Source: DASQZT01 sp035638575
Lineage (GTDB): Bacteria > Acidobacteriota > Terriglobia > Bryobacterales > Bryobacteraceae
DNA: 64,000 nt
NCBI GenBank assembly: GCA_035638575.1
Contig: DASQZT010000142.1
Span: 1 to 64,000, forward strand
Reading direction: 5' to 3'
In this document: piece by piece, positions 7,742 to 15,793 of the stretch
Layout: each line of letters begins with the position of its first letter
Numbering within the stretch: position 1 is the stretch's first letter
Notes under the pieces: generated by a model
Told to the model about the DNA's origin: nothing
What the model saw: the letters and a program-made list of their open reading frames with translations, nothing else
The model's database searches: none
Program-made: the position numbers and the translations under genes

Positions 7742-10700
7742 CTAGTCCGGAGCGCGCTTCAACCCGACGCACTGTTCCTCATAAGGAATCTTCGGCGATA
7801 CCCACTCCCGCCACTGTTTGCCGCTCATGTTCGAGACGAGCTTGGAACAGATCAAGCCGGCCCACCGGTCGGGCCCGGGCCACACCAGGATTTTCGAAGT
7901 GTCCGCGGTCACGAAGAAGCTCCCATCGGGCGCCATTGCCACGGACCGGATTTCCGCGTCATGCCCAAGGAAGCCCGAACCGATCAGGACGTGCTCTACC
8001 CCATCCCATAACTGAACCTGCCCGTCTGCCCCTCCCGTGACGATCCACGCTCCGTCCGCGCTGACATCCATGGATCTCAGCGGCTTGAGGTTCCGAAACC
8101 CCATCCGGTATTTGAATTCATCCAGTTTCTTCAGGCTTTCCGCCGGAGGCCGGCTCAGCGTGGATTGCTCCCATTCGAGGACGCTGCCATCCTGCCCAGC
8201 CGAGAGCAGCCACTTGTCCGCAGCGCGGGAAAACGCCCTGACCGAGTAGATGTGGCCCGTCAATACGCGTTCGGCTTCGTCTTTTTCGAGATCGCGAATC
8301 AGAACGCTATCGGAGTGAGAGTCTCCCACAGCCAGGTGCTTCCCGTCGGCGCTGAAGCCGACCGCATAGAGTTGGTATTCCTGCGACGTTTCCTTGCGTT
8401 TCTCGAGCCTTTGCTTCCGTGCGCCACTGGCGGCGTCCCAAAGGCGGACGGTGCCGTCGCTGCTTCCAGCGGCGAGCGTCTTCCCGTCGGGTGACAGCGC
8501 GATCGAACGAATCGGCCCGGCGTCATCAACCATTTCCGGAGCGATAAGGCTGCCATTAGCGACATCCCACCTTTTCAGACTGCCGTCGGCGCCGCCGGAG
8601 ACCAGTACGATCCGGTCTCCCATCCGAATGCATGCCAGCGCGCCGACGGCGCCAGTGTGCGCCTTCCAGCTCGCAGTGGCGTAGAGCATCAAAGGCTCCG
8701 TGTTTTCCGCCGGCCGATCCCACACATGGATAAAGCCGGAGTCGTCACCGGCGGCGACCGTTCGTCCGTCGGGACTGACCGCCACCTTGGTCACGCCGGT
8801 GAAGGCCGAAGCAGGTTTCGCATTGGTTCCCAAGAGCAGCTGCGCCAGCGAAAAGCTGCTGGTTGCAGGGCCCCAGATGCGAATGGATCCGTCCTGCCCG
8901 GTGGAAGCCAGGCGGGTCCCCGCGCCGTTCCACGCGACGGCCAGAACCAATCCTCCGTGCCCCGCCAAGATGCCATCGTTGACCACGTCGAACTCCGGCT
9001 CGCCGGCAATCTTCGACGCCCGAGCCGCCTTCTGCGGGACGCATGGCAGGTCTCCCGTCGAAATGGGGAACAATCGCACATTTCCATCCGCGCCCGCCGC
9101 GGCTACCAACGCCCCATTCGGGCGGATGGCAATCCCGTAAATCCTGTTTTTCTGCTCCTTGCTCTCTTGCACGCGGCACCCGCGTTCGACGTTCCACACC
9201 ATGATGCGCCCGTCATCGCCGGCCGAAACCAGCTTGGACGGGTCGACACGGGAAAACTCGATCTGCTGGATGGTTGCCTGGTGCCCTGGCAGCTCGCGCC
9301 GCGGCTTCGGATCAGGACTGCCGAGGTCGTCAAGGTTCCAGATGCGGATCATCTTGTCCGCGCCTCCGGAAGCCGCCGTGCGGCCGTCGGCACTCACCGC
9401 GACTGCAACCACTTCCGCTTGTTGCGCGGGACTCTCGCGGGCCTCCCCGGTCTCGACGTCCAACACACGCAGGATCCCATCGCTTCCGCCGGAGACGACG
9501 AATTCTTTTCCGGCCTTGACGCCATAGGCCACGCTATAGATGCTTGCCGGCTTATGCCAAAGCTGCGCCGCGGACCAACTCTTCAGGATCCGGCGTTTGT
9601 CTATATCGAAGACACAGACCAAGCCGCTGCTTTTCGCACTCTCGCCATTCCAGATATACCCGGCCGCCAGCCGCTTACCGTCGCGGCCGAAGGAGAGCGA
9701 CCACACGGACTCATGGGGCGGCGGGTGACAGTCGAGTTTGTCCAGTTCCCGGTAAGTCTCGCCGTCCAACAGGCGGACCTGGCCGTCCTCTCCGCCCACT
9801 GCCAGAATCTTTCCGTCGGGACTGTAACTCAAAGCCGGAGTGGGCATGAGGCTGTCAATGGTGACGGCTTTGCGAAGATGGCCAAAGCTCTCCAGCACCC
9901 AATGCAAAGCAGTCAGGCTGGCCGCCCGGGCCTGCGACATTCCCTTTTCGGTCAAACGATACGCGGCGAGCCCCCGATACATGGTCTGCTCCAAAGGCTC
10001 CCGGCCCACTCCCAACGCCAGCATCCCCTCGGCCAGGCGCGCGGTGTCCACACTCACCGCCCCTTTGAGCTTCACCAGTTCTTTGGCTCTCCGCTCGCTC
10101 CATCCCCATAGCAGCACCATGCAACTTGCGACCGCGGCGGCTATGGCGATGTTGCGGTTGCGCGTGGCAGCCTTAAGACTGCGGCGCAATTCTTCACTGC
10201 GGGCCCGCTCCTTGTCCCGCTCGGTTTCCGCCTCGGTAGCCTTGCGCTCCTGCTCCTCCTGGCGTTCCCGGATCATCCGTTGGTCGCGAGCCTTCGAAAT
10301 CACCGGCACCAGCCGGTCGTGAATCAATTCGATGCGCGCCGTATCGGCATGGGGAACAATTCGGAGCAGCCGCAGCCTGTCGGTCAATGCCGCCAGTTGC
10401 TTTTCGGTCAGTTTGTTATTATCCAGCGCCTCCTGCCTAGGATAGTCGCCACGAAAGCCGCCCTGGACCAGTTTGTCCTCAATGAAGAGCGCCACTTCGG
10501 GCGGCCCTTTCACCTCCGGATCCTCCAGCGCGCCGCGATAGAACTTCTCCAGAATGCCCTCACCGGCGCCCTCCAGCAGCGCCTTGTCGATCCTGGCCCC
10601 GGGCGCCCGCCCCAAATTCAATTGAGTGCAACACAGGCTCAGGAGCACGGGCTCGATGGCCATCCCGGACGTTCCATCCGCCGCCGCCGGATGGTCCGAT

Positions 10701-11548
10701 TTCCCTACGAAATCGACGATTTGCGCCGCAACGCCGTCGTCGAGCACGGCCTTTCCGGCCTCCTCCACCGCCTGGATGGCGCACGAGCGGGACATCGGTT
10801 CCAGCCGCCAGTAGCTCCGCAGCAGGGAGGGAACCTGTTTTTCCCACGCACGCATCTCGGGAAGGAAATCCTCGCGGAACGAAAGGATGATTCGAAAGGG
10901 CTGCGAGAACAGGTCGAATCGCGACCGCCTCTCGCCCGCCGTTTCCTCGGCCAGTTCGGCTGGAATACGGTTCTCGATCAGGTCAGCCAGGTCGTCGAAG
11001 ACTTGCCGGATCAGCTCGAGGTTGCCGCCGCTTCGAGAAAACAGCTCCTCGAACTGGTCGAACACCAATACCGGAGTCAGTGGATAGTTGTCCGTGCTCC
11101 AGATCTCCAGGTCCTTGCGGTGCAGGTACTCCCATAAGGATTCGTCGGGGGCGGGCTCGGGAAATTCAGCCTTTGCCTCGGCGAGCGCGTCTTTCAGGCG
11201 CCGCAATACCTGCTTGAGCGGCGGTTCCCTCACCCTGCCGGAGAAATCCAGGCGCAAATACACCGGCAAATAGTGCTCGGCCCGGAACAGCGGGAACAAA
11301 CCGGCCTGCAACAGCGAAGTCTTGCCCAGCCCCGACTTGCCATACACCACCGTCAGCGCCGACAGCCGGATCAGGCGCATCAACTCGGCGGCTTCCTCGT
11401 GGCGGCCTTTGAAGAAATCCCTCGAGTCCTCCCCGTAGGCATCCAGGCCGGGCCATGGGTTTTCGGCGTCCAGTTTCGCGCGGTTCCCCGCAACAGGTTC
11501 TTCAGGAGCCTCGGTTGCGCCGGCCACGCGATTGCGGATGGGAGTCAC
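7742..11548 (-). CDS. nSTAND1 NTPase with transmembrane helix and 14 WD40 repeats
   Basis: A 1268-residue protein. Residues of about 25-420 are a novel-STAND (nSTAND1) NTPase opening NPWPGLDAYGEDSRDFFKGR, with Walker A GKSGLGKTSLL (about 70-80), Walker B PVLVFDQFEELFS (about 158-171) and FRIILSFREDFLPEM. Residues 421-461 form an Arg/Glu-rich coiled coil, and 466-483 a transmembrane helix (NIAIAAAVASCMVLLWGW). From about 560 to the end I count 14 WD40 units (e.g. SPDGKTLAAGSSDGTVRLWD), enough for two seven-bladed propellers. STAND proteins sense a ligand through the repeats and switch on oligomerisation; many are immune sensors. The GTG start at 11548 overlaps the TGA of the SIR2-TIR gene (GTGA), so sensor and effector are translationally coupled. 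The trigger is unknown. Confidence 0.9.
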   Translation of the reverse strand: MTPIRNRVAGATEAPEEPVAGNRAKLDAENPWPGLDAYGEDSRDFFKGRHEEAAELMRLIRLSALTVVYGKSGLGKTSLLQAGLFPLFRAEHYLPVYLRLDFSGRVREPPLKQVLRRLKDALAEAKAEFPEPAPDESLWEYLHRKDLEIWSTDNYPLTPVLVFDQFEELFSRSGGNLELIRQVFDDLADLIENRIPAELAEETAGERRSRFDLFSQPFRIILSFREDFLPEMRAWEKQVPSLLRSYWRLEPMSRSCAIQAVEEAGKAVLDDGVAAQIVDFVGKSDHPAAADGTSGMAIEPVLLSLCCTQLNLGRAPGARIDKALLEGAGEGILEKFYRGALEDPEVKGPPEVALFIEDKLVQGGFRGDYPRQEALDNNKLTEKQLAALTDRLRLLRIVPHADTARIELIHDRLVPVISKARDQRMIRERQEEQERKATEAETERDKERARSEELRRSLKAATRNRNIAIAAAVASCMVLLWGWSERRAKELVKLKGAVSVDTARLAEGMLALGVGREPLEQTMYRGLAAYRLTEKGMSQARAASLTALHWVLESFGHLRKAVTIDSLMPTPALSYSPDGKILAVGGEDGQVRLLDGETYRELDKLDCHPPPHESVWSLSFGRDGKRLAAGYIWNGESAKSSGLVCVFDIDKRRILKSWSAAQLWHKPASIYSVAYGVKAGKEFVVSGGSDGILRVLDVETGEARESPAQQAEVVAVAVSADGRTAASGGADKMIRIWNLDDLGSPDPKPRRELPGHQATIQQIEFSRVDPSKLVSAGDDGRIMVWNVERGCRVQESKEQKNRIYGIAIRPNGALVAAAGADGNVRLFPISTGDLPCVPQKAARASKIAGEPEFDVVNDGILAGHGGLVLAVAWNGAGTRLASTGQDGSIRIWGPATSSFSLAQLLLGTNAKPASAFTGVTKVAVSPDGRTVAAGDDSGFIHVWDRPAENTEPLMLYATASWKAHTGAVGALACIRMGDRIVLVSGGADGSLKRWDVANGSLIAPEMVDDAGPIRSIALSPDGKTLAAGSSDGTVRLWDAASGARKQRLEKRKETSQEYQLYAVGFSADGKHLAVGDSHSDSVLIRDLEKDEAERVLTGHIYSVRAFSRAADKWLLSAGQDGSVLEWEQSTLSRPPAESLKKLDEFKYRMGFRNLKPLRSMDVSADGAWIVTGGADGQVQLWDGVEHVLIGSGFLGHDAEIRSVAMAPDGSFFVTADTSKILVWPGPDRWAGLICSKLVSNMSGKQWREWVSPKIPYEEQCVGLKRAPD

Positions 11549-12942
11549 GCCGCGCTTCCCCGGCGCGCGTCGCGCACGAGATTCCTGAGCTTGTCCACTA
11601 ATTGGTTGTCCGGGTCTCCTTGGGACGCGTGCCCGAAGTGCAGGCTCTGCTGCCTCCACTCCCATACCGGACGGCTCTGGTACTTCTCGGGTTCGTACTC
11701 GACGTCGACGATGATCGGCAAGAGGAACTCGCGGTTCATTCCCCGCTTACGCTCACTCGCTTCGCGCCACTCGGTGAAGACGAAGCCCTCCTCCCGGCTG
11801 TCGGCGGCCCGCGAAAGCAGCGGCAGGAAGTAGCGGCAGCCGTGGATGCCTTCGATGATCCGGCGCTTAAAATCCTCACCCGGCTCAACCGAGTTGCGAT
11901 CGAACCACACCTCGCTCTCCGTGACACCCAGCCCCAGCAGCGCCTGGAACAATTCCTGGGCCCGGGCCTGGTCCGTGCCCCGCGAATAGCTGATAAAGAA
12001 CATGGCTCCCCGTGGAATAACCTCTTCCCCCTGGCGGCCAGCGCTTCCTAACCCGGCGCCATGCTCCGCCATCCAACGCTGGTGCAATTCGGCGACAAAC
12101 TCCACCGGCGGGGTCTGCGACAGAATCTCGGTCTCCTTGCTGTAGCTGCGGAGGAAGCAAGTGAGACTTTCCTCCGGCAGCAGCGGCTCGATCACCCACG
12201 ATCGATTGGCCTTCTCCGAGAGCCGTTTGCGATTTGTCGCACGCAGGAAAAACCGGGTGAGCCAATCCGGGAAGTTGCACCCCACCAGGAGCAGATTGCG
12301 CTGCTGCAATTCATCGAGGAAGCCGGTGGGCACCTGGCTGCCGCGAGTGATCACATTGTGGGCGTACTCCAGCACGTCCTCGTCGTGGATGGCGAACATC
12401 GGCGCCGAGCGCGCCTTGCCAAACAGGTACAGCACATACGCTTCGCCGGGCCTCTCTTTCCAGTCGCGGGGCAAGTCCCTCCCCTCACTGGTCGGCAGAC
12501 TTGGCGAGTGAACGACTTCCTGCACGGTGCAACGCCGCCTCAGACTGCGGGCCAGCAGGTCATCCGGCGTCAGCGTCACGAACAGCCGAAAATCGGCGAT
12601 TTCCGACAACTGACGGATGGGTGCGGGAATTTCGAACTTCGCGCTCGAGGTCGCTTCGCGGATGGCTTCGTGCACATAGTCGTAAAGGTCCTGCGGGTCG
12701 ACAATCCCCCGCAACCGCGCAACCAACTCGTTCAGTTCCCGAAACGGCGGGAGCGGGGCCGCCCCAATGTTCCTGCCGGAGGCCTCGAGTTCGTTGCGGC
12801 TACGATCGAGCACGCTTTGGGCAATCTGCGCCTCGAGAGAACTCTGTCCGTCGGCGCCCACCAGCAGACGCGGTCCAAGGATGGGGACGACGTTGCTCTC
12901 GTGGATCTTTTCGATCAGCCGCTTCCAAGCCGAATCGTTCAT
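11545..12942 (-). CDS. SIR2-like/TIR fusion protein, candidate NAD-depleting effector
   Basis: A 465-residue cytosolic protein. Residues of about 1-290 fit the SIR2-like_2 family: VVPILGPRLL replaces the GAGxS loop, followed by AYVLYLFGKARS, FAIHDEDVLEYAHNVI and the late motif LLLVGCNFPDWLTRFFLR. Residues of about 315-465 are a TIR domain: FFISYSRGTDQARAQELF, SEVWFDRNSVEPGEDFK, CRYFLPLLSRAA and FVFTEWREAS, whose Glu is the expected NADase residue. Both domain types cleave or bind NAD in known immune systems. It is the promoter-proximal gene of the cassette. The start is ATG 12942: the promoter -10 (12978-12983) lies inside the longer frame that begins at 13005, and GAGG precedes this ATG. Confidence 0.85.
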   Translation of the reverse strand: MNDSAWKRLIEKIHESNVVPILGPRLLVGADGQSSLEAQIAQSVLDRSRNELEASGRNIGAAPLPPFRELNELVARLRGIVDPQDLYDYVHEAIREATSSAKFEIPAPIRQLSEIADFRLFVTLTPDDLLARSLRRRCTVQEVVHSPSLPTSEGRDLPRDWKERPGEAYVLYLFGKARSAPMFAIHDEDVLEYAHNVITRGSQVPTGFLDELQQRNLLLVGCNFPDWLTRFFLRATNRKRLSEKANRSWVIEPLLPEESLTCFLRSYSKETEILSQTPPVEFVAELHQRWMAEHGAGLGSAGRQGEEVIPRGAMFFISYSRGTDQARAQELFQALLGLGVTESEVWFDRNSVEPGEDFKRRIIEGIHGCRYFLPLLSRAADSREEGFVFTEWREASERKRGMNREFLLPIIVDVEYEPEKYQSRPVWEWRQQSLHFGHASQGDPDNQLVDKLRNLVRDARRGSAA

Positions 12943-12977
12943 GCCCCAGCCCTCAGGAGCCCAAGGATTTCGATTCA

Positions 12978-13005
12978 ATTCTAATCGAGAATTAGTGAAA
13001 CACAA
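12978..13005 (-). promoter_or_regulatory. Sigma70-like promoter of the SIR2-TIR/nSTAND operon
   Basis: On the minus strand TTGTGT (13000-13005) and TAGAAT (12978-12983) are separated by 16 bp in an AT-rich island. Transcription would start near 12971, giving a leader of about 30 nt before ATG 12942. CTAAT-CGAGA-ATTAG forms a small inverted repeat over the spacer. Confidence 0.5.
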
Positions 13006-13078
13006 CCTTTTTTTTGTGTTTAATGTTTTGAGCGATCTTCGGCGAGCGCCGGGGTTCCGGCCGGCCTACGCGCGCGAA

Positions 13079-14611
13079 TTACCTGAGAGAGGCACTGATC
13101 CTGGCGCGATATTCGGCGGCCATCCGGAGGATCTGCGGCTCGTTCAGCGTGAGGATCCTGGCGTCGCGGACCACTGGTTTGCCGTTGACCATGACGTCGC
13201 GGACATCTTCGGCCTTGAGCGCGTAGACCATCTGCGAAATCGGGTCGTAGAGCGGGACGGCGTTGGGCCGGTCGAGGCGGACGGTGATGAGGTCGGCGCG
13301 CTTGCCGGGCTCGAGCGATCCGATTTCCCGATCGAGTCCCAGGGCGCGGGCGCCGCGGATGGTGGCCATTTCGAGAGCGGTGGCAGCGGGCAGGGCTTGG
13401 GGATCGAAGGTGGTCACCTTCTGGAGCTTGGCGGCGAGGTCCATCTCTTCGAAGAGATTGAAATCGTTGTTGCTGCCGGCGGGGCCGTCGGGGCCGAGTC
13501 CGACGGCGAGGCCGAGCGCCAGCATGCGCACGACCGGCGCGACGCCGCTCGCGAGTTTCATGTTGCTCGAAGGGCAGTGCGCCACGCCGACGCCGCGCGC
13601 CTTCAGGATGGCCATGTCGGCATCGTTCACCCAGACGCAATGCGCGGCGACGGTGCGTCCGGTCAGCACGCCCAGGGAGTCGAGCACCTGGGTGGGAGTC
13701 ATGTGGCGCTGGGCGAGCGTGTCGTCGTTCTCCTTTTTGGTTTCGGAGAGGTGGATGACGAGCGGCGCGTTGAATTTGTCGGCGAGGGCGCGCGAGGCTT
13801 TGAGGGTCTCGTCGGAATTGGTGTAGAGCGCGTGGGGAGCGACGGCGGCGACGACCAGCGGGTCGCCGCGGAAGCGCGCGAGATATTTTTCGGTGAAGCG
13901 CAGTGCGTCGGCGGGGGTCTTGTTGTCGGCCACGGGGAAGCCGATGATGGTTTCGCCCAGGACGCCGCGCATGCCGGCCTCTTTGGCGACTTCGGCCACC
14001 ACGTCTTCGAAGTAATACATGTCGGTGAAGGTGGTGGTGCCGCCGAGGAGCATCTCGAGGCAGCCGAGGCGCGTGCCCCAGCGCACGAAGTCGGGGGAGA
14101 CATTTTTGGCTTCGGCGGGGAAGATGTAGTTTTCGAGCCACTGCTGGAGGTTGAGGTCGTCGGCAATGCCGCGGAAGAGCGACATGGCGGCGTGGGTGTG
14201 GGTGTTGACGAGGCCGGGGGCGAGGATGGCATCGGGGCGGTCGAGGCGGCGGGCGGTTTGGAAGCGCGCGTCGATTTCGGTTTTGCGGCCCACGCCCACG
14301 ATGCGATCGCCGCGGATGGCCACGGCGCCGTTTTCGATGACGCGATGCTGGGCGTCCTCGGTGATGACGTAGCGGGCGCTCCAGATCCAGTCGGCCGGCT
14401 CGGCGGAGAGGGTGGCGGCGAAGAGGAGGGAGAGGAGGACCGCTTGCTTACGCCCGCGGCTCGGAAGGGCGCCCGCGTTACGTCGAGACGAGCGGCGGAC
14501 GGTCCGTTTGGGAACGTCTCTGGCGAGCAGGCGAGCTTCGCTCGCCGGGCGGGTTGACAACCCGCCGCAGGTTGACAACCTGCCCCACAAGAGCTTAGAG
14601 ATAGGAGACAT
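13079..14611 (-). CDS. mtaD: 5-methylthioadenosine/S-adenosylhomocysteine deaminase-like amidohydrolase
   Basis: A TRZ/ATZ-type amidohydrolase of about 440 residues plus an odd N-terminal extension. Metal and active-site motifs are present: NTHTHAAMSLFRG, VVAAVAPHALYT, APLVIHLSET, VAAHCVWV, AHCPSSNMKLASG and LGPDGPAGSNNDFNLFEEM. The family deaminates MTA, SAH or related purine compounds, which fits the salvage operon. A hydrophobic segment (AVLLSLLFAATLSA) before the catalytic domain suggests export, unusual for this enzyme. The frame opens at ATG 14611, overlapping cdd by 17 bp, but the first 55 or so codons run through palindromic repeats and read as non-family sequence. No good start lies nearer the signal peptide, so the true N-terminus is uncertain. 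Confidence 0.8.
   Translation of the reverse strand: MSPISKLLWGRLSTCGGLSTRPASEARLLARDVPKRTVRRSSRRNAGALPSRGRKQAVLLSLLFAATLSAEPADWIWSARYVITEDAQHRVIENGAVAIRGDRIVGVGRKTEIDARFQTARRLDRPDAILAPGLVNTHTHAAMSLFRGIADDLNLQQWLENYIFPAEAKNVSPDFVRWGTRLGCLEMLLGGTTTFTDMYYFEDVVAEVAKEAGMRGVLGETIIGFPVADNKTPADALRFTEKYLARFRGDPLVVAAVAPHALYTNSDETLKASRALADKFNAPLVIHLSETKKENDDTLAQRHMTPTQVLDSLGVLTGRTVAAHCVWVNDADMAILKARGVGVAHCPSSNMKLASGVAPVVRMLALGLAVGLGPDGPAGSNNDFNLFEEMDLAAKLQKVTTFDPQALPAATALEMATIRGARALGLDREIGSLEPGKRADLITVRLDRPNAVPLYDPISQMVYALKAEDVRDVMVNGKPVVRDARILTLNEPQILRMAAEYRARISASLR
14530..14583. repeat. Cluster of three adjacent perfect inverted repeats
   Basis: GGCGAGC-TTC-GCTCGCC (14530-14546), GGCGGGTTG-A-CAACCCGCC (14548-14566) and GCAGGTTG-A-CAACCTGC (14567-14583) lie head to tail within 54 bp. 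They are palindromic units of the kind scattered in acidobacterial intergenic DNA (family-level expectation, not verified). They fall in the 5' part of the amidohydrolase frame. Confidence 0.8.
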
Positions 14612-14981
14612 CGAATGGCCTGGGGAATAGATCCTGCAAGTGGAGGGTTTCGGTTTTGCCGCGCGGGTTCACCAGGACGATTTCGATGTTGCCGCAGAAC
14701 TCCCAGAGGATCTGGCGGCAGGCGCCGCAGGGGGGCGTGAGCGAATCGGTATCGGCGGCGATGGCGATGCGGCGGAATTTGCGGACGCCTTCGGAGAGGG
14801 CTTTGAAGACGGCGACGCGCTCGGCGCAGATGGTGAGGCCGTAGGTGGCGTTTTCGATGTTGCAGCCGGTGTGGATACGGCCGCCGTCGTCTTCGAGGGC
14901 GGCGCCGACCTGGAATTTGGAATACGGCGCGAACGCGTTCTGGCGGGCCGCCAGCGCGGCGGCGAGGAGCGGGTGGCTCAT
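14595..14981 (-). CDS. cdd: Cytidine deaminase
   Basis: A 128-residue homotetrameric-type cytidine deaminase. Zinc-site motifs are CAERVAVFKAL (Cys and catalytic Glu) and PCGACRQILWEF (two Cys); FAPYSKFQVGAAL and TGCNIENATYGLT are the substrate-binding blocks. It converts (deoxy)cytidine to (deoxy)uridine, feeding the pyrimidine phosphorylase upstream in the operon. The start ATG at 14981 overlaps the purine phosphorylase stop (ATGA), and the 3' end overlaps the amidohydrolase ATG. Confidence 0.93.
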   Translation of the reverse strand: MSHPLLAAALAARQNAFAPYSKFQVGAALEDDGGRIHTGCNIENATYGLTICAERVAVFKALSEGVRKFRRIAIAADTDSLTPPCGACRQILWEFCGNIEIVLVNPRGKTETLHLQDLFPRPFDVSYL

Positions 14982-15793
14982 GCCGCCTCGGCGAGCCTGG
15001 GCAACAGGGCTTTCAGATAGCGGACGAGGGTGTCGCGCACCATCAGGCCGGTTTCGAGCACTTCCTCGTGATGGATTTTTTGCGGCAGGATGCCGGCGGC
15101 CATGTTGGTGACGCAGGAGATGCCCAGCACCCGCATGCCCATGTGGTTGGCCGCGATGGCTTCGAGCACGGTGGACATGCCCACCACGTCGGCCCCGATG
15201 GCGCGCAGGTAGCGGATTTCGGCGGGGGTTTCGTAGGACGGACCGAGCATGGCGGCATAGACGCCTTCGGCGATGGGGATGCATTGCTCGGCGGCCACCA
15301 GCTTGGCGATCTCGCGGAAGGCGCGCGAATAGGCGTCGGACATGTCGGGGAAACGGGGGCCGAGGCGGTCGTCATTGGGGCCGACGAGGGGGCTGGTTCC
15401 CTGGAGGTTGATGTGATCGGAGATGAGCACCAGGCCGCCGCGCTCGAGCGCCAGGTTGATGCCGCCGGCGGCGTTGGTGAAGACGATCGACTTCACGCCC
15501 AGAGAGTGCAAGACGCGGACGCCGAGGACCACCTGCGCGGCGGTGTTTCCTTCGTACAAGTGAGCGCGGCCCGACATGACGGCGACGGCGGCCGGTCCCA
15601 GGCTGCCAACGATGAGCTTGCCGGCGTGGCCGACGGCAGTGGAGGGCGGCCAGCCGGGAATTTCGGAATAGGGGATTTCGACGCTCCCGGTGAGTTCTTC
15701 GGCGAAGGCGCCGAGTCCGCTGCCCAGGACCACGCCGATTTCGGGCCGGCGTGCAATGCGATTTTGGATGTAATCGCCGGCTTTGTCGATCAC
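14978..15793 (-). CDS. punA: Purine-nucleoside phosphorylase
   Basis: A 271-residue trimeric-class PNP. Motifs: GVVLGSGLGAFAEEL (phosphate-binding loop), MSGRAHLYEGN, FTNAAGGIN, LISDHINLQGTSPLVG, GVYAAMLGPSYETPAEIR and GADVVGMSTVLEAIAANHMGM. It splits purine nucleosides to base and (deoxy)ribose-1-phosphate. The GTG at 15793 overlaps the transporter stop (GTGA) and gives MIDKAGDYIQNRIARRPEIG, the usual family N-terminus; the longer frame reaching 15952 lies inside the transporter gene and is not coding. Confidence 0.93.
   Translation of the reverse strand: MIDKAGDYIQNRIARRPEIGVVLGSGLGAFAEELTGSVEIPYSEIPGWPPSTAVGHAGKLIVGSLGPAAVAVMSGRAHLYEGNTAAQVVLGVRVLHSLGVKSIVFTNAAGGINLALERGGLVLISDHINLQGTSPLVGPNDDRLGPRFPDMSDAYSRAFREIAKLVAAEQCIPIAEGVYAAMLGPSYETPAEIRYLRAIGADVVGMSTVLEAIAANHMGMRVLGISCVTNMAAGILPQKIHHEEVLETGLMVRDTLVRYLKALLPRLAEAA

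Noticed and set aside
13020..14141. Second minus-strand frame across the amidohydrolase
   Set aside because: A shadow frame dominated by Arg, Pro and His, opposite the intact catalytic motifs in the correct frame.
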